Source: JBDRLU01 sp043812795
GTDB taxonomy: Bacteria > Chloroflexota > Dehalococcoidia > Dehalococcoidales > UBA2162
DNA: 56,398 nt
Direction of reading: 5' to 3'
NCBI GenBank assembly: GCA_043812795.1
Contig: JBDRLU010000053.1
Span: 1-56,398, forward strand
Both the position numbers and the translations under genes were made by a program. Below are positions 37,488-44,778 of this stretch, piece after piece. Each line of letters opens with the position of its first letter. The first letter of the stretch is position 1. A model generated the notes under the pieces. That model did no database searches. It had not been told where the DNA came from and saw only the letters and a program-made list of their open reading frames with translations.

Positions 37488-39038
37488 ATGCAGACCAGAC
37501 CTGAGGAACGCAGTTATGCCGCGATGTTAGCTGGGCTCGGACTGTTTACGCTGCTGGTCGGCTTTATCATTATGCTGGTCTTCCCTCCCATCCGGCTGGC
37601 GGCCTGGGCTATCCTGGCCCTGGGGGTATTACTGCTCGCCGCTGCCTTTATTGTTGATTTCAGGCGGGTGAAGGGGGCCATCACCGGTCGGTGTGGCCGT
37701 TTTGGCACCAGCATTACGGTCATGTCCTCCATTTTTGTCGGTATTATTCTCTTTGTAAATGCAATTAGCGTTGGCAGCTATCACCGCTTCGATGTGACGG
37801 CGCTGGCGCAGTTCACGATTACTCCACAGACTAAAGAAGTCCTCAAAAACCTGAGTATCCCGATACAGGCTATCGAGTTTTTCATTCCTAATGACCAATA
37901 TGGTGTTGCTACTTATGCCAATAGTCTACTGACGGAATACCGGAACTACACCAATATGATTACCGTGAAGACGATTGACCCTGACCAGCATCCGGACCAG
38001 GCCAGACAGTACGGTATCACGGAATATCAGTCAGTTGTCTTTGAAAGCGAGCTGGGACGCCGTGTGGTGCTGGGAAGTGATATTCTGGAGGGGGGAGAAA
38101 ACGCTTTTACCAGTGCTATCCTCGAAGTTACCGGAGTAAAACAGAAGAAGATATACTTCCTGACCGGACAGGGTGAGAGCGATATTGACATGGCCGGGAC
38201 CGGCTATAGTCAGGTCAGGCAGGCCTTGCGGGATAGCCTGTATCAGGTGGAAAAATTGGACCTCATTGTTACTCCCACCATACCCGCTGACTGTGCTGCC
38301 CTGATAATTGCCGGACCACAAGAAGAAATGACCACCGGTGAGTTGAATATTATTCGGACTTATCTCGCCATCGGCGGGTGGGCGGTTATCTTACTCAACC
38401 CCGGTGCCCCGAGCGACATTAAACAGTTGGTTTCGGACTGGGGTATTACCGTAGAAGATGGTACGGTTATTGATGCCACAGCATATTCGCTTGATAAGAG
38501 CAGCCCCAGCGTATCGAGAGACAGAAATGCCTTCGGTCTGGCGGCAATTTACTTTCCAGAAAGCCTGGCCCTTGTGCCACAAGAGGCAGCCCAGAATGTT
38601 CTGACGATAATCCCGCTGGCCTATACCGGTAAGGATAGCTGGCTGGCGCGGAACTATGACCCCTCCCAGCCGCCTGATGAGATGCAGGCAGGAGACCTGG
38701 CGGGCCCGCTGGCTCTGGCCGTGCTGGTAACACCTACTCCGCCCAGCGATACTTCGCAACAGCCTACTCTTCCCGGGACACGCTTGATAATCGTCGGTGA
38801 TTCCGATTTTGCGGCCGATGGTAATTTCTATGATGGTTATAACGGTGACTTTTTCCTTAACATCGTTAACACTATTACCATGGGTAAAGAGATTGTTTCA
38901 GTCCAGCGCAAGGTGCTTCCTTTCCGCCGGCTGATTGTTGGCCCCGAGGTACAGAGTTTTATCACTTACTCCAGCATCGGCCTGCTACCGCTTCTGGTTT
39001 TAGTGGCGGGCGGGGTTATCTGGTGGCGCCGCCGCTAG
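37488..39038 (+). CDS. GldG-like ABC transporter auxiliary subunit
   Basis: This 516-residue protein has two or three N-terminal hydrophobic segments (about 12-50 and 75-95), a large extracytoplasmic domain of the GldG/IFT52-like type (QTKEVLKNLSIPIQAIEFF, FLTGQGESDI, WAVILLNPG, IIVGDSDFA), and a C-terminal membrane helix (about 490-510) followed by WWRRR. In gliding Bacteroidetes GldA-F-G form an ABC complex; in other bacteria the same trio has unknown substrate. Confidence 0.82.
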   Translation: MQTRPEERSYAAMLAGLGLFTLLVGFIIMLVFPPIRLAAWAILALGVLLLAAAFIVDFRRVKGAITGRCGRFGTSITVMSSIFVGIILFVNAISVGSYHRFDVTALAQFTITPQTKEVLKNLSIPIQAIEFFIPNDQYGVATYANSLLTEYRNYTNMITVKTIDPDQHPDQARQYGITEYQSVVFESELGRRVVLGSDILEGGENAFTSAILEVTGVKQKKIYFLTGQGESDIDMAGTGYSQVRQALRDSLYQVEKLDLIVTPTIPADCAALIIAGPQEEMTTGELNIIRTYLAIGGWAVILLNPGAPSDIKQLVSDWGITVEDGTVIDATAYSLDKSSPSVSRDRNAFGLAAIYFPESLALVPQEAAQNVLTIIPLAYTGKDSWLARNYDPSQPPDEMQAGDLAGPLALAVLVTPTPPSDTSQQPTLPGTRLIIVGDSDFAADGNFYDGYNGDFFLNIVNTITMGKEIVSVQRKVLPFRRLIVGPEVQSFITYSSIGLLPLLVLVAGGVIWWRRR

Positions 39039-39063
39039 CATTGCTGCTACATGAGGGATTGAC

Positions 39064-39639
39064 TTGAGAGTCAAAAGCATTCTTATCTTGCTGGTAGTTC
39101 TTCTGGTTGTGGGCGGATTCTACTATTATACTCGCCCCAGACCGACGGTACCCCAACAGGAACCGAAGATATATGTCTGGGATATTGATATGGACTCCAT
39201 TCAGCATATTACAATAGAACTTCCCAATGAAGGTGAGAGTGAGTCCTTTATCAAAATCCCGGAAGGGGACACTTTTCCATGGTACTTTGATGACCCACAG
39301 CACTCATCAATAAACGCGACACGGTGGGGGGGTGGTATAACTCTACTTTTGAGTGGTCCGGGGGCTGACCGCGTTATTGCCTATAACGCCAGTGAAGAGA
39401 CACTGGCGGGCTACGGTTTGACTCAGCCGCAGATGAAGATAACGCTGACCTTAAACGCCGATAATAGTACTATGGAGATTCTGGTCGGTGACAGAACCCC
39501 GAATGGTGTCAACTACTATGTGAAGGTACCCGGAACTAATGATGTCTGCACGGTAGATTTTACTTGGTATGAAGTGCTGTCCGGTCTGGTCACCAATCCG
39601 CCCTATGCTTCTTCTCCGGCTGCGGCTAAGACCCAGTAG
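39064..39639 (+). CDS. DUF4340-like membrane-anchored protein
   Basis: This 191-residue protein has a TTG start, one N-terminal membrane helix (about 3-22) and a beta-rich domain with VWDIDMDSIQHITIEL and YGLTQPQMKITL, the pattern of DUF4340 proteins that commonly follow GldG-like genes. It probably belongs to the same complex. It ends about 28 bases before the convergent TusA-like gene. Confidence 0.72.
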   Translation: MRVKSILILLVVLLVVGGFYYYTRPRPTVPQQEPKIYVWDIDMDSIQHITIELPNEGESESFIKIPEGDTFPWYFDDPQHSSINATRWGGGITLLLSGPGADRVIAYNASEETLAGYGLTQPQMKITLTLNADNSTMEILVGDRTPNGVNYYVKVPGTNDVCTVDFTWYEVLSGLVTNPPYASSPAAAKTQ

Positions 39640-39666
39640 CGGGCCCTATCTCCGCTTTATTCGTGT

Positions 39667-39900
39667 TTACTCGTGGGTCTTTTTGACGTAAACCTTGAAT
39701 TGACCCTCCTGCTCTTCCATGCCCAGACATTCGTGGCCGGTAGCCTGGCACCAGGCGGGCATATCCTGCTTTATCCCCTTATCATCAGCCACCACTTCGA
39801 GGACTTCACCTACTTTTAGTTGTTTGATTTTCTGGGCGGTCTTCACGATAGGCATCGGACAGTACAGGCCGACACAGTCTAAACTTTCATCTGCTTTCAT
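39667..39900 (-). CDS. TusA-family sulfur-carrier protein
   Basis: This 77-residue protein has the TusA/SirA signature LDCVGLYCPMPIVKT; the Cys of CPMP is the expected persulfide carrier. It is the last gene of the iscS-like operon, so it probably carries sulfur within that system. A second pair of Cys (AWCQ and HECLG) is present. The start ATG is in a compact operon 17 bases after the DsrE-like gene. Confidence 0.85.
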   Translation of the reverse strand: MKADESLDCVGLYCPMPIVKTAQKIKQLKVGEVLEVVADDKGIKQDMPAWCQATGHECLGMEEQEGQFKVYVKKTHE

Positions 39901-39917
39901 TTTTTGGGTACCCGGAA

Positions 39918-40406
39918 TTAAATAAAAAGAGAGGTCTTGGCTTTGGTGGCCTCGCTGAGAAAAGTCGCCGAGCCGGCAAATTCATCGACCTCGCTGCGAA
40001 AGGAATCTTTGGTCAGGCCGAGCAGTTCCATACCGGTAGTGCAGGCAATAAACTTGACCCGGCTGTCATGGGCCATCGTAATCAACTCATCGACGGCCGG
40101 CATATCAATATTGTTCATCTGCCTTTTCATCATCCAGGTGCCCAAGCCGAGCACGTGGTGAGCGGAAAGCCGCAGGCGTTTCGACCCACCGGGGTTGAAG
40201 AAGTTGAGTATCTTCCGGGTCAGCCCCTTTTTCTTGGTGCCATCCCGGTCTTTCCGGATGATGTTCAGTCCCCAGAAGGTGAAAAACATGGTCACTTCCA
40301 TGGCCATGCTGGCACCGGTAATGGCCAGCATAAAAGCAACGAGGGCCTTGTCCAGGTCCCCACTAAAAACGACAATAGCTAGCTTGTCTTTTGGTTTTTG
40401 TGTCAT
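39918..40406 (-). CDS. DsrE/DsrF/DrsH-like family protein
   Basis: This 162-residue protein has the DsrE-like Rossmann fold opener LAIVVFSGDLDKALVAFMLA, the long loop TFWGLNIIRK, and FIACTTGMELLGL with the single conserved Cys expected to carry persulfide. Such proteins often occur with TusA and rhodanese genes in sulfur transfer. It has an unusually hydrophobic first helix and may sit at the membrane surface. Confidence 0.8.
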   Translation of the reverse strand: MTQKPKDKLAIVVFSGDLDKALVAFMLAITGASMAMEVTMFFTFWGLNIIRKDRDGTKKKGLTRKILNFFNPGGSKRLRLSAHHVLGLGTWMMKRQMNNIDMPAVDELITMAHDSRVKFIACTTGMELLGLTKDSFRSEVDEFAGSATFLSEATKAKTSLFI

Positions 40407-40427
40407 GGGGTTTTGTCTGAATTGGGC

Positions 40428-40610
40428 TTATCTCTGGATAGTGGCGCCGCAATGAGAGCATTTCTTGCTGTTTCGGGCCACCGGTTTGTGGCATTCAGGA
40501 CAGTAGAGTATGGTCATCGAACAAGGCTTACAGTAGGGCAGGTCGGCCTGCAGCATTTCCTCATCGCAGTACGGGCAGCACGGTTGCTTCTTGGCTTTTT
40601 GTTGCGTCAT
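40428..40610 (-). CDS. small double zinc-ribbon protein
   Basis: This 60-residue protein has four CxxC pairs (CPYC, CKPC, CPEC, CSHC), enough for two zinc ribbons or rubredoxin-like sites. Its start overlaps the iscU stop (ATGA), so the two are coupled. The role is unknown; it may be a metal or Fe-S accessory for the operon. Confidence 0.7.
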   Translation of the reverse strand: MTQQKAKKQPCCPYCDEEMLQADLPYCKPCSMTILYCPECHKPVARNSKKCSHCGATIQR

Positions 40611-41000
40611 TGTTTTTTCTCTCCCTTGTTCTTTTTGCTGAGGTAGTCTTCAATGGCTTTAGTCAGCGCCTGTGCCCCCAGATTAGAACAGTGAAATTTT
40701 TGCTTGGGTAAACCCTCAAGCTCGTTGGCGACTGAAGTAGGCGTTATTTTCAGTGCCTCTTCCAGTGTCTTCCCCATCGCCATCTCGCTTACCATGCTGG
40801 ACACAGCGATGGCCGCCCCGCAGCCAAAGGTCTTGAACTTGATATCCTCTAATCGATTATCCTTGACTTTGATGTAGAAAGTCATCATATCACCGCAGAC
40901 GGGGTTGCCGACCTCGCCGATACCGTCCGGGTTTTCAATTTCACCCACGTTACGCGGGTGCATAAAGTGGTCCATGACCTTTTCGCTATATACCGGCATA
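40607..41000 (-). CDS. iscU: IscU/NifU-like Fe-S scaffold protein
   Basis: This protein of about 130 residues starts at ATG 41000 with a good GGAGG upstream. The three cluster-binding cysteines are present (NPVCGD, FGCGAA, FHCSNLG), with the Asp after the first Cys that controls cluster release. It lies directly after the IscS-like gene (stop and start adjacent). The LPPxK chaperone motif is replaced by LPKQK. An upstream in-frame opening to 41128 lies inside iscS and is not used. Confidence 0.9.
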
Positions 41001-42188
41001 CTACCTGCCTCCTTTGCTACCTTTAATGAACTTGGCATAGAGCGGTGACATTTGCCGCAGACGTTCCACGATAGGAGGTAACACTTCCAGAACGTAATCA
41101 ACATCTTCGGCAGTATTATCGATGCCAAAAGTGAACAATATGGAGCCCTGGGCTAATTCATGAGAAATGCCCATGGCAATGAGTACATGCGAAGCTTTGA
41201 GTGCTCTCGAAGTACAGGCAGAGCCACTGGTGACGGCCACGCCCTGGCTGTTCAGCAGCATTAGCATCGATTCGCCTTCGATGAACTCGATGCAGAAACT
41301 GGCTGAGCCCGGCAGCCGCTGTTGGGGATGACCGGTGACAACCACGTGGTCAATCTTGGCAGGTAGTTCTTTGAGTAGACGGTCACGCAGTGTGGTGAGT
41401 TGCTTGATACGGGCAGGCATGTTGGCTGCGGCTACTTCAGCGGCCTTGCCCAGGCCGACGATACCGGCGACATTTTCCGTACCGGCACGGCGTCCGCCTT
41501 CCTGAATGCCACCATCGAGGAGCGGCATGATGCGTACGCCTTTCCGTACCCAGAGGGCGCCGATACCCTTCGGGCCGTAGAACTCGTTTCCCGCCAGACT
41601 CAAAGCATCTACTCCCAGTTTCTTGGCGTCAACCGGGATAGTCCCGGCCGTAGCCACGGCGTCGGTATGAAAAACGATTTTATTCTCTTTGGCTATCTTG
41701 GCGATTTCTTCGATTGGCTCGGTAGTACCGACTTCGCCGTTGGCGTGCATCACTGAGATGAGTACGGTGTCTTTACGGATGCTTTTGCGCACATCTTCGG
41801 GGTTGACCGCGCCATACTTATCGACCGGTACCAGCGTTAGCTCAAATCCCCATTTCTCCAGTGTCCGTGCCGAGTTAAGTACGGAAAAATGCTCGATGGC
41901 AGAAACAACCACGTGTTTTCCCTTGGTCTGCTGAGCGAGGGCCAGCCCCTTAACGGCAAAGTTATTACTCTCCGTACCGCTGGCGGTGAAGATAATCTCT
42001 TCGTCATCGCCTCCGATGAGCCGGGCCACCTGACCTCGTGCCGTATCGACTGCTTCGCGGGCGACATCGCCCCAGTCATGAAGCGAGGAAGGGTTGCCAA
42101 AGCTTTCACCCAGGAAAGGTAACATCACCTCCCTGACTTCAGGAAGAAGGGAGGTGGTTGAGGCATTATCCAGATAGACCTTTTTCAT
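41001..42188 (-). CDS. IscS/NifS-like protein lacking the PLP lysine
   Basis: This 395-residue class V aminotransferase-fold protein aligns over its full length with IscS. The catalytic Cys325 (GSACTS), the SGTESNN phosphate loop, His in SAIEHFS and Asp176 (HTDAV) are present. At the PLP site, however, the usual HK of SGHK is Asn201-Glu202 (LAGNEFYGPKG; codons AAC GAG), and the Gln that contacts the PLP O3' is Ala179. The Schiff-base lysine is therefore missing, and normal desulfurase chemistry is doubtful. Archaeoglobus fulgidus IscS also lacks this lysine. It heads an operon with IscU, zinc-ribbon, DsrE-like and TusA-like genes. Confidence 0.85.
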   Translation of the reverse strand: MKKVYLDNASTTSLLPEVREVMLPFLGESFGNPSSLHDWGDVAREAVDTARGQVARLIGGDDEEIIFTASGTESNNFAVKGLALAQQTKGKHVVVSAIEHFSVLNSARTLEKWGFELTLVPVDKYGAVNPEDVRKSIRKDTVLISVMHANGEVGTTEPIEEIAKIAKENKIVFHTDAVATAGTIPVDAKKLGVDALSLAGNEFYGPKGIGALWVRKGVRIMPLLDGGIQEGGRRAGTENVAGIVGLGKAAEVAAANMPARIKQLTTLRDRLLKELPAKIDHVVVTGHPQQRLPGSASFCIEFIEGESMLMLLNSQGVAVTSGSACTSRALKASHVLIAMGISHELAQGSILFTFGIDNTAEDVDYVLEVLPPIVERLRQMSPLYAKFIKGSKGGR

Positions 42189-42374
42189 TATTGCTCCTTA
42201 CTTGGGGGTAGGCTCCAATAGGTCAAAATCGGGTTGAGTGGTACTTCACTCTTTGGTAAGTGGATTTATCATATTGGTATTTATAATATTAGCACATTAC
42301 ATCACCATAGATAAAGTGGAAGAATAGAAAAGGTTGAAAGTCCTCCTCACAGCTGTCAGCACTTAGCTATCTTA

Positions 42375-42416
42375 CGAGATTTGCCACGTTCTTCTATAGA
42401 AGGACTCGCAATGACG
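42375..42416. repeat. palindromic intergenic repeat (GTCATTGCGAG type)
   Basis: Between iscS and coaE, the sequence carries CGAG/CTCG and TTGC/GCAA complements around a 12-base palindrome CTTCTATAGAAG (42391-42402). The outer CGTCATTGCGAG, read on the minus strand, resembles a widely dispersed bacterial intergenic repeat. It may also act as a terminator for coaE on the minus strand. Confidence 0.45.
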
Positions 42417-42417
42417 A

Positions 42418-43020
42418 TTAGAGCTGGGCGTGTAACTTTTCCCAGAGCTGCTTGACCTGTTTTTTAACGTCGGCAAGGTCGCCGTCGTTATTGATAACCA
42501 CATCGGCGTGCTTGGTACGTTCTTCATTAGATAGCTGGGAGTTGATGCGGGCGAGGGTCTGTTCTTCAGTCAGTCCGCGGTCTTTCTTCAGGCGTTTAAG
42601 TACCGTATCTCTGGAGACAACCGCTACCCAGACTTCGTCCACCAGCGGTGTCCAGCCGGCCTCAATCAGAAGTGCCGCTTCGAGGACAATGACATCGGCT
42701 CCCTGACGGCGATATTCTTCAATCCTGGCTTTCACAATTTCATACATCCGCGGGTGCATAATCTGGTTCAGGCGGGCTAAGGCCTCGGGGTTGTCAAACA
42801 CCATTTTCCCCAGTCTGGGGCGGTCGATTTCACCGGCATCATTCAGAATCTGTTTGCCGAAAGTTGCAACAACTTCACGCCAAATTGCAGTATCCGGCCG
42901 AAATGCCTCATGGCCGATTTTATCGGCATCCAGCACCGCGGCGCCAAGTTCAGTCAGGAAGCGTGATACGGTGCTTTTACCGCTACCGATACCGCCGGTA
43001 AGTCCGATGACTCTGGTCAT
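42418..43020 (-). CDS. coaE: dephospho-CoA kinase
   Basis: This 200-residue kinase has P-loop GGIGSGKST near the N-terminus (residues 9-17), the Asp in LDADKIGHEAF and the CoA-binding helix with LARLNQIMHPRMY. It performs the last step of CoA synthesis, 3'-phosphorylation of dephospho-CoA. The ATG is preceded by GGAGC and lies nine bases after comF. Length is normal. Confidence 0.93.
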   Translation of the reverse strand: MTRVIGLTGGIGSGKSTVSRFLTELGAAVLDADKIGHEAFRPDTAIWREVVATFGKQILNDAGEIDRPRLGKMVFDNPEALARLNQIMHPRMYEIVKARIEEYRRQGADVIVLEAALLIEAGWTPLVDEVWVAVVSRDTVLKRLKKDRGLTEEQTLARINSQLSNEERTKHADVVINNDGDLADVKKQVKQLWEKLHAQL

Positions 43021-43029
43021 TCGCTGCTC

Positions 43030-43731
43030 CTAAATTTCTCTGGCTAAGGTCAGTCCCCAGACGGATGCTGCCCCGGTTGCCTTGAGTATCGCGGCACAGG
43101 CGTCGAGGGTTGCTCCTGAAGTAGCCACGTCGTCAATGAGTACTACGTGCTTCCCTTTCAGCCGGTCGTTACGGCAGGAGAAAGCAGCCGCCACATTACG
43201 GCGCCGCTCTTCCACACTTGCTGTCCTTGCCTGTGAAGTATTGTAGCGCTGGCGAATCAGACAGTCACTAACAACCGGTAAATTGGCCATTTTCCCCAGT
43301 TCGCGGGCTAGCAGTGCCGATTGATTATAGCCTCGTTCCCGCAGGCGCCTGCCATGTAACGGTACCGGTACTAGGACTTCGCCCGCTATTGGTTGGGCAT
43401 TAAGGAAGTCGTTGAGCAGACGGGCCAGGGGCGCGGCGAGGGCTCTCAAATTACGGTATTTTAGCTGATGGATTGCTTCGCGCATCACTCCGTCGAAACG
43501 GAAAGGAGAACGAATACCATCGATAGCGGCATCCCAGTTGACGCAACTCGGACATAAGATGCCGTTGAGCTCTGGACGTCCGCATTTCGGACAGATGGGC
43601 GGCGCCACGCGGACAAGCGAAAGCTGGCACGAATGACAGAGAAGCTCGCCTTCCCGGTGGCAGCCGATACACCGTTGCGGGAAGAGAAAGTCGAGAGCTT
43701 TACTTCCCAGCCTGGCTACTTGCGGAAGCAA
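43030..43731 (-). CDS. comF: ComF-family phosphoribosyltransferase-like protein
   Basis: This 233-residue protein has an N-terminal zinc finger with CxxC pairs (CIGC, CHSC, CPKC, CPSC) and a C-terminal PRTase domain with PRPP loop VLIDDVATSGAT, the ComF/GntX arrangement. ComF contributes to DNA uptake in competent bacteria, though many orthologues have no proven role. It has a TTG start. A type IV pilus locus elsewhere in the window makes a competence link possible, but no other com gene is seen. Confidence 0.88.
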   Translation of the reverse strand: MLPQVARLGSKALDFLFPQRCIGCHREGELLCHSCQLSLVRVAPPICPKCGRPELNGILCPSCVNWDAAIDGIRSPFRFDGVMREAIHQLKYRNLRALAAPLARLLNDFLNAQPIAGEVLVPVPLHGRRLRERGYNQSALLARELGKMANLPVVSDCLIRQRYNTSQARTASVEERRRNVAAAFSCRNDRLKGKHVVLIDDVATSGATLDACAAILKATGAASVWGLTLAREI

Positions 43732-43771
43732 ATTCGTCGCCTGGCAGTTAGGACTTTAACAAGCCTTAGTA

Positions 43772-43984
43772 CTAGCGTGGGCGGGCGGCATGAAGAGCCC
43801 CACTCATGATGGGTTCATCGATATAGACATCACCGTTCCTGATTTTCAGGTTGAAGCCACAATCAGGATTGGTGCAGACCCATGCTTTGTAGTGGATGGC
43901 TGCACCCTGGCTGCCGAAATCGGATAATGGTACCAGGTCGCCGGTCTTACATTTTTGACATTTCGGGAAACATATCTGTTCCAC
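43772..43984 (-). CDS. small zinc-binding-like protein, unknown function
   Basis: This 70-residue protein has CxxC (CQKC, about residues 9-12) and a later CTNPDC (about 37-42), a possible zinc ribbon, followed by NLKIRNGD. It has a GTG start with GGGAGGT six bases upstream. The family is not recognised. Confidence 0.65.
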   Translation of the reverse strand: MEQICFPKCQKCKTGDLVPLSDFGSQGAAIHYKAWVCTNPDCGFNLKIRNGDVYIDEPIMSGALHAARPR

Positions 43985-44319
43985 GGGGCCACCTCCCAGC
44001 CGGAGTTAATTTTCTTAAAGTATACACTAAACTGATGCCTGCTGGCAAGGGGTTTGTCAAGCTTGGCGACGTTCGGCTATTAGTATTGTTACTTTTCTGT
44101 AACCTCCTATAAACGGGTGTCTTTTTACCCCATTCTTTACATATCTAACACCCTGTTATTTTTCAATTATTGGCCATTCGACGGAAATAAATAGCGAGGT
44201 TCCAAGATGACGATTTGAATCGAGAGAGGGCGTCCGTTACGCCTGTGTCAGGCTTGCATTATGTCTGGCTTGGTGTTAAACTATACTCGAAAGCCTACTA
44301 CGCCATTGGAGGTGCCGAT
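43985..44319. other. intergenic region before the formate dehydrogenase operon
   Basis: This stretch of 335 bases has no convincing gene. TTG codons from 44215 onward keep the nuoE frame open but without a ribosome-binding site. I see AT-rich stretches that could hold a promoter (for example TATACT near 44283) but no paired -35 box at standard spacing. No riboswitch-like structure is evident. Confidence 0.5.
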
Positions 44320-44778
44320 TTGCCGGAGCAGATTGCGGAGGTTTTAGCGCCCTATCGAGGACAAAAAGGAGCTTTAATCCCCGTCCTACAAAAAGTCCAG
44401 GAGAAACTCGGCTATCTGTCTGAAGCAGCAATCTCGGAGATAGCCGAGTTTTTGGGTCTAACCCAGAACGAGGTCTTTGGTGTTGCCAGTTTCTATGCCC
44501 AGTTCCGCTTCAAGCGCCCGGGTGAACATATTATCAGCGTGTGTCAGGGTACCGCCTGTCACGTGCGTGGTAGCCAGCGCATCCAGGAAGAAGTAGAGCG
44601 CGTGCTCGACGTTAGGCCTGGGGAGACCACCAAGGATTTTAAGTTCGGCCTAGAGCGCGTAGCCTGCTTTGGTTCCTGCGCGCTGGCGCCGGTGTTGGTG
44701 GTGGATAAGACCGTTTATGGCCGGATGACTGTGGCCAAAGCCAGACAAATATTGGATGAGTACCGGGGGAAGCAATAA
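44320..44778 (+). CDS. nuoE: NuoE-like 2Fe-2S subunit of formate dehydrogenase/NADH complex
   Basis: This protein of about 152 residues, starting at TTG 44320 behind TTGGAGGT, has the thioredoxin-like 2Fe-2S fold of NuoE/HydC. Its four cysteines are CQGTAC (two) and CFGSC (two), in the usual C-x4-C ... C-x3-C pattern. It passes electrons between NAD(H)-binding NuoF and the rest of the complex. Its stop overlaps the nuoF start by one base. Confidence 0.88.
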   Translation: MPEQIAEVLAPYRGQKGALIPVLQKVQEKLGYLSEAAISEIAEFLGLTQNEVFGVASFYAQFRFKRPGEHIISVCQGTACHVRGSQRIQEEVERVLDVRPGETTKDFKFGLERVACFGSCALAPVLVVDKTVYGRMTVAKARQILDEYRGKQ

